From positions 1 through 64,000 of the forward strand of contig JAOZGN010000024.1 of NCBI GenBank assembly GCA_027491555.1: 64,000 nucleotides of DNA, written 5' to 3'. This DNA is from Thermoproteota archaeon (GTDB lineage Archaea > Thermoproteota > Korarchaeia > Korarchaeales > Korarchaeaceae). This document shows, piece after piece, positions 7,219 to 15,345 of this stretch (positions are counted from its first letter, which is position 1; the number at the start of each line of letters is the position of its first letter). A model generated the notes under the pieces. The model did no database searches. It was not told the origin of the DNA and saw nothing but the letters and a program-made list of their open reading frames with translations. The translations under genes and the position numbers were made by a program.

Positions 7219-8448
7219 ATGAGGATAGAGATCCCATACGGGCGGGGCTTCGTCTCCGCTGAGATACCAGAGACCGCGGACGTGACCGTGCTGCGCCCCA
7301 GGCCCCTCAGACCGGATGCCCCGGCGGGAGAGATCATTTCCAAGGCGCTGGAGTCCGCGAACCCCGGGCTGGACAAGGAGCCGTCCGGCAGGGTCGTGAT
7401 CGTTGTTGACGACCACACGCGGCCCTGTCCGACGGAGGCGATGCTGGATCGCGTGCTGGGGAGGCTGAGGGTCCCCAGAGACAGGATAACCGTGATCTTC
7501 GCGACCGGCACCCACAGACCCGTTTCCCCGGAGGAGGCGCGGGAGATCCTGGGGAAGCACCACGGAACCGTTGAGGCGGTCAGCCACGACTGCAGAGGGG
7601 CTCACGTTTACCTCGGGAAGACCAGCAGGGGCACCCCCGTCGCAGTGGACGAGCTCTACCAGACCGCAGACTACCGCATTCTCCTGGGCGACGTCGAGCC
7701 GCACTACTTCGCCGGGTACGGCGGCGGTAGGAAGAGCATACTCCCGGGAGTGAGCTCCTACGAGACTATACAGGCCAACCACAAGATGATGTTCCTCCCG
7801 GGAGCCGAGGTGGGCGTCCTCGACGGGAACCCAGTCAGCGAGGACATGGAGGAGGCCGCTGACATGGCCGGGGCGGAGTTCACGCTCAACGTGGTACAGA
7901 ACGCCGAGCACGAGATAGTCTCCGCCCACGGCGGGCACCACAGGGACGTGCTCAGGGCGGGTTCGAGGGTCGTGGACGGCATGTACAAGGTAAGGTACGA
8001 GGGGGAGCCTGCGGACGTGGTAGTCGTAGCTGCAAATGGGTACCCGCATGACGTGGACCTGTATCAGGCCTACAAGGCGATTCACATGGCCCTCAGGGTT
8101 GTTAAGCCCGGTGGGACGGTGGTGTTCGTCGCGGAGTGCAGAGACGGGGCTGGGAATAGGAAGTTTGTCGAGTACATGAGGAGGTACTCCTCCTCCGACG
8201 AGGTGAAGGCGGTCCTCAAACGGACGTTCGAGCTGGGCGGTCACAAGGCCTACTACCACCTCCGGGCCGTGGAGAGGAACAGGATACTGTTCCTGACCTC
8301 CATGGACCCCGCCGAGGTGAGGGGGCTCTACAAGATGGAGCCAATCTCCTCGCTCCAGGAGGGGATCGACATGGCCCTGAAGGGGCTCTCAAACCCGAGG
8401 GTCGTGGTGATGCCTGAGGGAACTACCACGATCCCCGCGCCAACCTGA
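7219..8448 (+). CDS. LarA-family nickel-dependent racemase/epimerase
   Basis: 409 residues from ATG 7219. It belongs to the lactate racemase family (DUF2088/LarA), which uses a nickel-pincer nucleotide attached to a lysine. Visible family motifs are DDHTRPCPTEAM (about residue 60), FATGTHRPVSPEE, the DVEPHYFAGYGGGRKSILPGVSS block with the candidate cofactor Lys, and the downstream VVVAANGYPHDVDLYQAYKA. Family members racemise or epimerise lactate and other 2-hydroxy acids, so the substrate here is open. The cofactor-maker genes larB, larC and larE are not in the window, so the pincer must come from genes elsewhere. Confidence 0.85.
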   Translation: MRIEIPYGRGFVSAEIPETADVTVLRPRPLRPDAPAGEIISKALESANPGLDKEPSGRVVIVVDDHTRPCPTEAMLDRVLGRLRVPRDRITVIFATGTHRPVSPEEAREILGKHHGTVEAVSHDCRGAHVYLGKTSRGTPVAVDELYQTADYRILLGDVEPHYFAGYGGGRKSILPGVSSYETIQANHKMMFLPGAEVGVLDGNPVSEDMEEAADMAGAEFTLNVVQNAEHEIVSAHGGHHRDVLRAGSRVVDGMYKVRYEGEPADVVVVAANGYPHDVDLYQAYKAIHMALRVVKPGGTVVFVAECRDGAGNRKFVEYMRRYSSSDEVKAVLKRTFELGGHKAYYHLRAVERNRILFLTSMDPAEVRGLYKMEPISSLQEGIDMALKGLSNPRVVVMPEGTTTIPAPT

Positions 8449-8455
8449 GCTCGGG

Positions 8456-10183
8456 TCAGACGGCCTTGGTTTGTCCTATCACCCTAGCGACGATGAAGTT
8501 CAGCGGGGGCGAGAGCCTCAGACACTCGCTGAGGGGGGCGGTTGGGTACAGCTCCCTGTTTATGGCCACCTCCTTGTTAATGGTCAGCTCTCTGGCCCTC
8601 TCCAAGAACTCGGACTCCTCTTCTGGTGTGAGCGGTCCCCTCTGGAGTCTGGAGAATATTTCCCTGTCCAGCGCCACTCTCTCCTCGATTATCTCGTAGA
8701 GATCCTCCCCGATCATGCCCCTGTTCCTCTTGACCCTCGCCAGATTAAGGGAGGCATTCAGGCTGGCCTCGACTATGTCCGGCCGATCCATCCACTTCGT
8801 CCTGTAGTTGAGAGTGAGACTCCAGTGGGGCTCCTCGAGGGCCCTGCGGTGGGACTCCAAGTCCCTGAACAGGATCTCGTACCCGTAGGCTTCTGGATGC
8901 TCAAACGCCGGGCTCCCAGGGTCAACGAAGGGGGCGAGGGGGGCCGTGAAGGCGTCCATCCGTCCTCCGCCGTGCAGGTTGATGAGTCTATCCACGTAGT
9001 CCGCCACCCCGGCCGCTATCTCGGGGGTCTGCCTGGGGAGGCCAGTCATGAAGTAAAGGTCCAGCCTCCTGAAGCCCAGCTCTCCCGACGCCCTCACCAT
9101 CCGCTCTAGCTCCTCATTCCCGTAGATCCTCCCAAAGGCTCGTCTCACGGACTCATCTTGGCTCTCAGGCGAGATCTGTATGTAGACGTCGTCTCCGAGG
9201 GACCTCAAGGCCTCAAGGAGCCTCCTGCTGGCCGGGTAGAAGAACTCGAACATAAGGGGGTTGTCTAGGTCGGCCCTCTTGAGCCTCTCCACTACTTCCA
9301 AGGCCCCTTCCTCCCCTCTGCCGAGCCTTAGGTCCCCGATGAAGAATATCGTCATCTTGGAGATGGACGAGATCGACTCTGCCTCTCTGACTATGGCCTC
9401 TGGGCTCTTCAGGGCTACCCCTCTCCTGCCGAAGATCCTCTCCTGGGCGCTCCTCGAGCCGCCGCAGGTCACGCAGTTGTACGGGCAGCCCTTAACGGTC
9501 AGGACGGCGGCGATGGGCGTGCTAATGAAGGAGGCGCAGGGCGCCACGAGGGCCAGGTCCCTCTCCCGGAGCGTCATCTTCACCAGGATCCTGTGGTCCA
9601 CCTCGTAAGGGTCGAGAGTCTGGGGAGGGTCTCGAGGAGGCTCGAGCCTGATCCTGCCGTCGGCATCCCTCCAGGCCACTCCGGGAATCCCCTCCAGGCC
9701 CCTCCCCCGGTCGACTCTCTCGACTATCTGCTCGACCGCCTCCTCCGTCGTGTCGCCCAGCGCGACAGCATCAACGTATGGGTGAGCCTCCAAGATCTCT
9801 CTCCAGAAGTACGTGGCCGAGACCCCCCCAAGGAGGACGAGAGAGTCAGGGTGCTCGGACTTGATCAACCTGGCTACCTCAAGGGCCCCGTGAGCGTGGA
9901 CGAGCCAGTGAAGGTCCACGCCGTAGACGAGGGAGTTCACGGACCGGATCGTCTTCAGTGGGTCATAGTCGGGGTCGAGTATCATCTTGGAAGCCAGGTT
10001 GAAGATGCCGACCCTCCTTCCCCGTCGGGACAGCCATGTGGAGAGTGTTAGGAAGCCGTAGGGGTACATGTCGAATACCTGGAAGGAGGGCACTACCTCG
10101 CTCGTCAGGCACTTAAACATGGCTCTGCGCCTGAAGTCGAAGACACTGGGGGCGTGGAACAGGGCGAGGTCGTATTTAGCCAT
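8456..10183 (-). CDS. B12-binding-domain radical SAM protein
   Basis: 575 residues. The first ~150 form a Rossmann-like cobalamin-binding domain. It contains YPYGFLTLSTWLSRRG and LVLLGGVSATYFW, but I do not see the classic DxHxxG. The radical SAM core follows, with the cluster motif CPYNCVTC (C-x3-C-x2-C) near residue 235. This is followed by FFIGDLRL and PESQDESVRRAFGR, which resemble the MiaB/B12-radical SAM Elp3-fold core. About 130 C-terminal helical residues are unassigned. These enzymes often methylate or rearrange carbon skeletons, and the substrate is unknown. It lies 35 bases downstream of the methyltransferase gene on the same strand, but a T-tract separates them. Confidence 0.8.
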   Translation of the reverse strand: MAKYDLALFHAPSVFDFRRRAMFKCLTSEVVPSFQVFDMYPYGFLTLSTWLSRRGRRVGIFNLASKMILDPDYDPLKTIRSVNSLVYGVDLHWLVHAHGALEVARLIKSEHPDSLVLLGGVSATYFWREILEAHPYVDAVALGDTTEEAVEQIVERVDRGRGLEGIPGVAWRDADGRIRLEPPRDPPQTLDPYEVDHRILVKMTLRERDLALVAPCASFISTPIAAVLTVKGCPYNCVTCGGSRSAQERIFGRRGVALKSPEAIVREAESISSISKMTIFFIGDLRLGRGEEGALEVVERLKRADLDNPLMFEFFYPASRRLLEALRSLGDDVYIQISPESQDESVRRAFGRIYGNEELERMVRASGELGFRRLDLYFMTGLPRQTPEIAAGVADYVDRLINLHGGGRMDAFTAPLAPFVDPGSPAFEHPEAYGYEILFRDLESHRRALEEPHWSLTLNYRTKWMDRPDIVEASLNASLNLARVKRNRGMIGEDLYEIIEERVALDREIFSRLQRGPLTPEEESEFLERARELTINKEVAINRELYPTAPLSECLRLSPPLNFIVARVIGQTKAV

Positions 10184-10209
10184 CTCCGGGCGGCCTTCTC
10201 AGCAATAGG

Positions 10210-10216
10210 AAAAAAA
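10210..10216 (-). terminator. T7 tract (minus strand) after the UbiE-like gene
   Basis: Seven A residues on the plus strand give T7 on the coding strand three bases past the methyltransferase stop, a likely archaeal transcription end. An AT-rich segment here could also form part of the promoter of the radical SAM gene. Confidence 0.5.
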
Positions 10217-10218
10217 TT

Positions 10219-10953
10219 TCACCGCAGCCTCTCGGCCACCACCCCAGTGAAGGTGCCCAGCGCGCGCCTGAACACCGTCCTTACCTCAAAGAGCCTTCTT
10301 ATCTCTCTGACAAGCTCTGATGAGGTCCACATGGCTTCGTACGTTGGGTAGAGCTCCCTCCACGGTGAGACGTCGACCCTCATGGTGGCCAGCCCGGCCA
10401 GGGCCGGGGCGATCCACCTGACGTAGGTCTTAGCCAGGGCGTCGACTGCCCGCCGGTCGGGCCTGGTGAGGTCGAGCACCCCCAGCCTCCCTCCTATCCT
10501 CAGGACGCGCCACAGCTCCCTGATGGCCTCTCTCCTATCTACGGCGTCCCGGAGGGAGTAGGCGGCCAGGGCCAAGTCCACGGACTCGTCAGCCAGCGGG
10601 ATGTCCTCGAACGTCGCCCTGACGGCTAGCACCGTGAGTCCACTCCCCGCGCGGCTCGCCCTCTTCCTAGCCTCGACGAGCATCTCGCTGAGCGGGTCGA
10701 GGAGTATCAAGGTTCCACCTGGCGAGAGGGCCTTCGCCAACAGTTCGGAAGACTGACCCGGGCCGCAGCCGGCGTCCAGCGCTGCCTCCCCGGGTCTGGG
10801 CCGCAAACAGGCCACGAGCCTCTCCCTCAGCCTTCCCGCGAGTCCCAGCGACATGGCGGCGTTGGCTCTCTCGTACACATCCGTGAGTTCGCTCAGCGCG
10901 GCCTCCACTCTCCCCCAGCGGTCGCCGGGAAGACCGTCGCTCAACCCTCCCAC
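10219..10953 (-). CDS. UbiE/MenG-like SAM-dependent methyltransferase
   Basis: 244 residues with a class I methyltransferase core: LDAGCGPGQSSELLAKAL (motif I, about residue 58), LILLDPLSEML (post-I acid), AYSLRDAVDRREAIRELWRVLRIGGRLGVLDLTRP. The last segment is the UbiE/MenG signature, where the family has NVxDxxxALxExxRVLKPGG. These enzymes C-methylate quinone rings. Its start overlaps the end of the prenyl diphosphate synthase gene by 13 bases, which supports a shared role in making a prenylated quinone or another isoprenoid. The methyl acceptor is inferred only. Confidence 0.82.
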   Translation of the reverse strand: MGGLSDGLPGDRWGRVEAALSELTDVYERANAAMSLGLAGRLRERLVACLRPRPGEAALDAGCGPGQSSELLAKALSPGGTLILLDPLSEMLVEARKRASRAGSGLTVLAVRATFEDIPLADESVDLALAAYSLRDAVDRREAIRELWRVLRIGGRLGVLDLTRPDRRAVDALAKTYVRWIAPALAGLATMRVDVSPWRELYPTYEAMWTSSELVREIRRLFEVRTVFRRALGTFTGVVAERLR

Positions 10954-11762
10954 CTCGTCGCGTAAAGGGCTAGCTCCTTCAGAAGGTTCCTGGCCTCCGA
11001 CGGCGGGACCAGGTCCTCCAGCAAGTCGACGGCCCTGCGAGTGAAGTCCTCCGACGCGGCGCTTATCGGGCCGACGGGTTTGGCCTCAACCAAGGCGCTT
11101 ATCTCACCCGGCTTTCCGAAGTCCAGCAGGTCGTCCCTCAGCTGGTAGGCCATGCCGACCAGCCTGCCGAACTCGGACATTCCGCTGATCACCCAATCCT
11201 TGGCCCCCGCGATGATCGCGCCCAGCTCGGTAGACGCGCTGAAGAGCGAGGCGGTCTTCTTCTCCAGTATCTGGAGGTAGGTGTCGAAGGATATCGGCTC
11301 ACCCCTCGCCCTGATCCTAGCCTCCTCTGCCTCGCCCTCGCTCATCACCCTCGTGGTCCTCGCCAGGGCCCTGGCGATCCTCGGATTGCCGTAGTCGGCC
11401 GTCACGTCCAGCACGAGGGAGAGGACGAAGTCGGAGACGAGGATCGCGAGGTTTCGGCCGAACCTCATGTGAAAGGCGAGCTTCCCCCTACGGACCTGGT
11501 CCCCGTCTATCAGGTCGTCGTGAATCAGGGAGGCGGTGTGTATGAGCTCCACGGCCGCCGCGGCGGGGTCTGGATCTGGGTCTGCTCCGCCCCCGCAGGC
11601 CTCGTAGCTCAAGTAGAGAAGGACCGGCCTGACCCTCTTCCCCCCAGAGACGAACTCCATGAGGGGCGCCGCGAATGGAGAGGACACGTGCTCGGACAGG
11701 AGCTTAGACAGGGCCTTATCAGCCCTCTCGACGTAGGGGCGGAGCCTCTCCCGGAGCAACAC
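10941..11762 (-). CDS. Trans-polyprenyl (geranylgeranyl-type) diphosphate synthase
   Basis: 273 residues, slightly short for the family (about 300-330). All key motifs are present: GGKRVRP for diphosphate binding (about residue 41), the first Asp-rich motif DDLID (about 82), GEAEEARIRARG, the KKTASLFSAS helix, and the second Asp-rich motif in YQLRDDLLDFGKPGE. It condenses isopentenyl diphosphate with allylic diphosphates, most likely giving GGPP for archaeal lipids or a longer chain for quinones. A minus-strand TATA-like GTTAATTTT at about 11790-11798 fits its start. The downstream methyltransferase overlaps it. Confidence 0.87.
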   Translation of the reverse strand: MLLRERLRPYVERADKALSKLLSEHVSSPFAAPLMEFVSGGKRVRPVLLYLSYEACGGGADPDPDPAAAAVELIHTASLIHDDLIDGDQVRRGKLAFHMRFGRNLAILVSDFVLSLVLDVTADYGNPRIARALARTTRVMSEGEAEEARIRARGEPISFDTYLQILEKKTASLFSASTELGAIIAGAKDWVISGMSEFGRLVGMAYQLRDDLLDFGKPGEISALVEAKPVGPISAASEDFTRRAVDLLEDLVPPSEARNLLKELALYATRWEG

Positions 11763-11855
11763 CGATCGGTAGGGGGCAGTGAGTGGGGCGAAAATTAACC
11801 TTAGCCGACCAGGAGAGGGGAGCGCTTAATTCGGTTGGCCGACGAGGGCGGCCCC

Positions 11856-13019
11856 GTGAGTGACAGCGAGACCGTCGGGAAGAGGAACGTCATTGCAATG
11901 GGGCTCACCAGCCTCCTGACCGACGTGAGCACCGAGATGGTGCTGGCTGGGCTCCCATTCTTCCTGACACAGGAACTGGGCGGAGGAATGGCCGCCCTGG
12001 GCGCCATAGAGGGCTCGGCCGAGCTCACGGCGAGCCTCCTCAAGGCAATCTCTGGGAGGCTCAGCGACGTCATGGGACGGAGGAAGCCCCTAGCCGTGCT
12101 GGGATACGCAGTCTCTGCCGTTTTGAAGCCCACGCTGGCGCTCGCCACCAGCTGGTGGCACGCCCTGGCCGTGAGGGTAGGGGACAGGGTGGGCAAGGGC
12201 ATCAGGACCTCCCCAAGGGACGCGCTAATAGCCGACAGCGTAGCGGAGGAGTTCAGAGGCAGAGCTTTCGGCCTCCACAGGGCGATGGACACCGCCGGCG
12301 CCGTCTTGGGGCCGCTCCTGGCCCTGGCGCTGATCCCCAGGGTTGGGTACCGGGGCACCTTCGCCGCGTCGGCCATCCCCGGCCTGCTGGGAGTGCTCGT
12401 GCTGGCCGCCCTGGTGGTCGAGGTGAGGCCGAGGGAGAGAAGAAGGGTCCCGCCAGCGAAGGGCGCGCTGACTCCGGAGTTCAGGCTCTACTTGGCGTCG
12501 GTGGCGACCTTCAGCGCCGCGCAGTTCAGCTACGCCTTCCTTCTCACCAGACTCGTGGAGCTTGGCTGGAGCGTCGGGAGCGCCATTGCTCTCTACGTAG
12601 CCGCCAACCTTGTGTACAGCTCCGCGGCAATACCCGTCGGGACGCTCGGGGACAAGGTCGGGAACCTGAGGGCCCTCCTTCTAGGGTACCTGAGCCTCGC
12701 GTTCACCGCCGTCATAGCCTCCACCGAGAGCAGGTGGACGGGCCCCGCGGCAGTGGTCGCGTTTGGGGTTTACATGGCCCTGGTGGACACCCTCGAGAGG
12801 GCCGCGCTTCCCTCCTTGGTGCCCGAGGACCTAAGAGGGACCGCGTACGGCGCGTTCCACGCCACCAAGGGGATCGCCACGATGCCAGGGAACCTCGCCT
12901 TCGGGCTCATCTACGACGCCTGGGGCGCCAGGGCGGCCTTCAGCCTCTCCTGCGTCCTTGCACTCCTGGCGACGATCCCGCTGGTAGGGCTGATCAGGAA
13001 GAGGTCTGGCCGGGGGTGA
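11856..13019 (+). CDS. Major facilitator superfamily transporter
   Basis: About 387 residues from GTG 11856 (an upstream in-frame TTG at 11835 is less likely). Twelve hydrophobic segments are apparent. Two MFS loop motifs are seen: SGRLSDVMGRRKPLA between helices 2 and 3, and RVGDRVGKGIRTSPRDALIAD after helix 4. The latter is characteristic of a subgroup of bacterial and archaeal drug/sugar-type exporters. GTLGDKVG repeats the loop in the second half. The substrate is unknown. The gene is divergent from the prenyl synthase gene and convergent with the following HAD-like gene. Confidence 0.83.
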   Translation: MSDSETVGKRNVIAMGLTSLLTDVSTEMVLAGLPFFLTQELGGGMAALGAIEGSAELTASLLKAISGRLSDVMGRRKPLAVLGYAVSAVLKPTLALATSWWHALAVRVGDRVGKGIRTSPRDALIADSVAEEFRGRAFGLHRAMDTAGAVLGPLLALALIPRVGYRGTFAASAIPGLLGVLVLAALVVEVRPRERRRVPPAKGALTPEFRLYLASVATFSAAQFSYAFLLTRLVELGWSVGSAIALYVAANLVYSSAAIPVGTLGDKVGNLRALLLGYLSLAFTAVIASTESRWTGPAAVVAFGVYMALVDTLERAALPSLVPEDLRGTAYGAFHATKGIATMPGNLAFGLIYDAWGARAAFSLSCVLALLATIPLVGLIRKRSGRG

Positions 13020-13031
13020 GAGGGAGGCCGC

Positions 13032-13685
13032 TCAGGGAATACGGGTCAGCATTCTGAGGAGCTCTCCGAACCCGGAGACTCGGGCAACCCTCCTGACGGA
13101 CTCTCTCTGGCCCAGAAAGATGGGCATCAGACCCAGCTGGGAGCTCGCAAGGGCCCTCTCAACGGCACCGGTGACGAAGACGTCGGGAGGGTCGCCTCCC
13201 AGCGCCGAGAGGAGCCTCTTCAGAGACTCGAGCCACCCCTCCGAGCCGGAGTACAGGGAGACGTCAACAAGGCCAGCCAGGCCGGTGGACCTGAGGACTT
13301 CCGTCGGCGCCCTCTCCCCGGCCTCGACTCCGATGAACAAGACTCCAATGGAAGCTCCCATCCGCCTCAGAGACTCTAAGAGGCTCTTGGCGCCATGAAC
13401 GGGCGTTACGGTGGATGTCCAAGCCTTGATGAAGGCGTCCACCGCCCTCTGGATGTCATGAGGGGTGGGATGTATCCCCCTCTCGGAGAGGTACTCCCTG
13501 AGGAGCTCCCCGCGATTCACGCGCCCCGAGGAGCGTCGTAGAGATTCCAGCAGCGCCAGATCTCTGGCCATCTCCCTAGCCTCTCGCAGGTCCACGCCGA
13601 GGCTCCTCAGGGCGGCCAGATAGCAGACCGGGAGGCTGCTAGAGTCCTGTAGGATGGTGGTGAGGCCGTCGAAGACGACCCTCAT
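13032..13685 (-). CDS. HAD-fold protein with a degraded active site
   Basis: 217 residues. The layout follows a HAD phosphatase with a helical cap. The N-terminus MRVVFDGLTTIL sits where the DxDGT nucleophile motif belongs, a central helical cap follows (about 20-90), then a strand GVLFIG in the place of motif II. Near the C-terminus FVTGAVERALASSQLGLMPIFLG matches the spacing of motif IV (GDs..Di.aA..aGm), but without the two acids. The second Asp of motif I is also missing. It is therefore probably a non-catalytic HAD relative. A frame error is unlikely, as the frame is intact throughout. It heads or follows a run of small minus-strand genes. Confidence 0.6.
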   Translation of the reverse strand: MRVVFDGLTTILQDSSSLPVCYLAALRSLGVDLREAREMARDLALLESLRRSSGRVNRGELLREYLSERGIHPTPHDIQRAVDAFIKAWTSTVTPVHGAKSLLESLRRMGASIGVLFIGVEAGERAPTEVLRSTGLAGLVDVSLYSGSEGWLESLKRLLSALGGDPPDVFVTGAVERALASSQLGLMPIFLGQRESVRRVARVSGFGELLRMLTRIP

Positions 13686-13710
13686 GCCCGACGCGCCCTC
13701 CCGGCCCGGT

Positions 13711-13980
13711 TCACGGCCCGACCTGCCAAAGGCATATCCTGATCACCCTGGAGCGGGGTTTCTGAGACGTGGTGGCGACGAACCCCATCCTGCTGATCGA
13801 GTTCTCCAGCTCCACAAGGTCTATGGGACCGTTAGACCTCACGAGCACCTCATACGAGACCGTCCTCGTTCCGTCCGGAAGGAATGCGTCTGACTCTGCC
13901 ACGCTCTCTATTTGGCCTAGCTTGGAGAGATACCCCAGCAGGCCGTTCAGGATGGGGTTATCGCCTCGGTATTGTCCCAT
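13711..13980 (-). CDS. Small conserved-looking protein, unknown function
   Basis: 89 residues. Predicted strands and helices alternate in a beta-alpha-beta pattern (VSYEVLVRSNG, DLVELENSISRMGFVAT, SRVIRICLW), suggesting a small ferredoxin-like or ACT-like fold. No motif identifies it. It lies 25 bases upstream of the HAD-like gene on the same strand and is probably cotranscribed with it. Confidence 0.55.
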   Translation of the reverse strand: MGQYRGDNPILNGLLGYLSKLGQIESVAESDAFLPDGTRTVSYEVLVRSNGPIDLVELENSISRMGFVATTSQKPRSRVIRICLWQVGP

Positions 13981-14036
13981 GCACCTACCGATCCTGCGCG
14001 GCGGGCGACCGATTTAACCCCAACTCGACCCAGCGC

Positions 14037-14468
14037 TCACCTGCCGGAAACTCTCAGGAACTCGTTCACGTACGCGAGAACCTTCCTGGCCACAGATTGG
14101 AGAGATTCCGCCTCTCTGGTTGCCCGCTCCATGTCCTCCAGTATCCGGGACAGGGCCCTCTCGACCATCCCGTCTGGCGGGTACAAGGGGAGCGAGACAT
14201 TCCAGGCGACCGAGATGTCCCTGGCGCGCCTGATCAGACCCCTGAGCTGATCTTCCAGGTCCTTAGAGGTCCTCCTGTCCAGACCCGTGGGCCGGCCGCG
14301 CGGTGGAGAGTTGAGACGGGCGAGGGCTCGCCTCAGCCTCCGCCTGAGGTTGGAGGCCGGGTCGTACCTCACCTGGATCAGCACCCTTCGACCCCTGACC
14401 GTGACGGTCGCCCAGTCGCCGAGGGCGGCCCGCACGCGGTGCACCCACTCTGGATCTGGATCGCGCAC
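14037..14468 (-). CDS. Hypothetical basic helical protein
   Basis: 143 residues, very Arg-rich (clusters RRRLRRALARL and GRPTGLDRRTSK) with a short N-terminal beta region (WATVTVRGRRVLIQVRYD) and a long C-terminal helical part. The basic character suggests nucleic-acid binding, perhaps to rRNA. It follows the Tsr3 gene by three bases on the same strand, so a ribosome-related role is a reasonable guess. I do not recognise the family. Confidence 0.6.
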   Translation of the reverse strand: MRDPDPEWVHRVRAALGDWATVTVRGRRVLIQVRYDPASNLRRRLRRALARLNSPPRGRPTGLDRRTSKDLEDQLRGLIRRARDISVAWNVSLPLYPPDGMVERALSRILEDMERATREAESLQSVARKVLAYVNEFLRVSGR

Positions 14469-14471
14469 AGC

Positions 14472-14984
14472 TCACCCCCTCGCCAGCTCCTCGTAGAACT
14501 TCCTACTGAGCTCCTCTACCTCATCGGGACCCTCAGCCCTTGAGTAGGCCTCAAGCCAGTCCTCATTCAGCCTGAGGAACTCTGGACCCCACTTGAACTC
14601 AGCGAGCACCCTCTCGGCCTGATCCCTCCACCCCAAGATGAACAGCGCCGCGGCCAGGGCCTCGGCGGTGGAGAGCCTGAATGGTCGACCGTAGTTTATC
14701 GGGTTGGCCGCCACGAGCAGGGGGAGCACCCTCCTCCTCCCTCGGGGCCACTTGACCTCGTCAATCCTGCGCCAGGAGGCGTCAACCGCCACAAGGCCCT
14801 TGGACTCCGCCGCCTCGCGGTCTGCGCGGCTAAGGTGGACGGGGAAGGTCGGGTCCAGGACCACGGCTCCCCGTGGGGGTCTGCGGGTCCTCACGGCGAG
14901 GCCCCGCCTGATCAGTCTTACCCCTGTGGCCTTTCTCGGATCATCGTGCTCGAGCCTGACTACGAACAGCCTGATGTCCCTCAC
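14472..14984 (-). CDS. tsr3: Tsr3-type rRNA aminocarboxypropyltransferase
   Basis: 170 residues from GTG 14984. The upstream open frame has no homology. Family motifs are clear: VVLDPTFPVHLS, then VAVDASWRRIDEV, LPLLVAANPINYGRP, LSTAEALAAALFILG, and FKWGPEFLRLNEDWLEAY. Tsr3 transfers the aminocarboxypropyl group of SAM to an N1-methylpseudouridine of small-subunit rRNA, a late ribosome-assembly step. The N-terminus (RLFVVRLEHDDPRKATG) matches the archaeal DUF367 form. Its GTG overlaps the stop of the upstream Lrp-type gene (GTGA), so the two are translationally coupled. Confidence 0.9.
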   Translation of the reverse strand: MRDIRLFVVRLEHDDPRKATGVRLIRRGLAVRTRRPPRGAVVLDPTFPVHLSRADREAAESKGLVAVDASWRRIDEVKWPRGRRRVLPLLVAANPINYGRPFRLSTAEALAAALFILGWRDQAERVLAEFKWGPEFLRLNEDWLEAYSRAEGPDEVEELSRKFYEELARG

Positions 14985-15220
14985 TTCAGCCTCTCCAGGA
15001 CTATGAAGGTCACGGTCTCCACGACGTCCTCGTCGGACCTGATGTCCTCCAGCACCTTCGAGAGCTCGAAGGTGTTGTCCGCAACTATCCTCAGGAGGAA
15101 GTCGAAGGGTCCGGTGACGTAGAGGACCTCGACTACGTTGTTGAGAGTGGGGAAGACCTCCTTGAACTTGGGGGCTTTCGGGGGCTTGACTTTCACCGCC
15201 GTGTAGGCCTCCACCGGCAT
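14981..15220 (-). CDS. Stand-alone Lrp/AsnC ligand-binding (RAM) domain protein
   Basis: 79 residues. It has only the effector domain of Lrp/AsnC regulators: EAYTAVKVKPPK, then VVEVLYVTGPFDFLLRIVADN and a final DEDVVETVTFIVLERLK. There is no DNA-binding HTH. Such single-domain proteins form ring oligomers that bind small molecules such as amino acids, and may modulate full-length Lrp partners. A TATA-like TTATTATATTC at about 15246-15256 sits 26-36 bases upstream, so this is the first gene of the Lrp-tsr3 operon. Confidence 0.82.
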   Translation of the reverse strand: MPVEAYTAVKVKPPKAPKFKEVFPTLNNVVEVLYVTGPFDFLLRIVADNTFELSKVLEDIRSDEDVVETVTFIVLERLK

Positions 15221-15245
15221 GGCGGATCAGGCGGCCCCACGGCTG

Positions 15246-15256
15246 AATATAATAAG
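15246..15256 (-). promoter_or_regulatory. TATA box of the RAM-domain/tsr3 operon
   Basis: TTATTATATTC on the minus strand (GAATATAATAA on the plus strand) is a strong AT-rich box in GC-rich DNA, centred about 31 bases before the ATG at 15220. Confidence 0.6.
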
Positions 15257-15345
15257 GTGGGCATGGTGTCCAAAGCAGCGGGGGATGATGAGGCCGACTT
15301 GCCGGGCCTCCGCCGTGGCCGACGGTCGGCTTGCCGACCCCCTCC

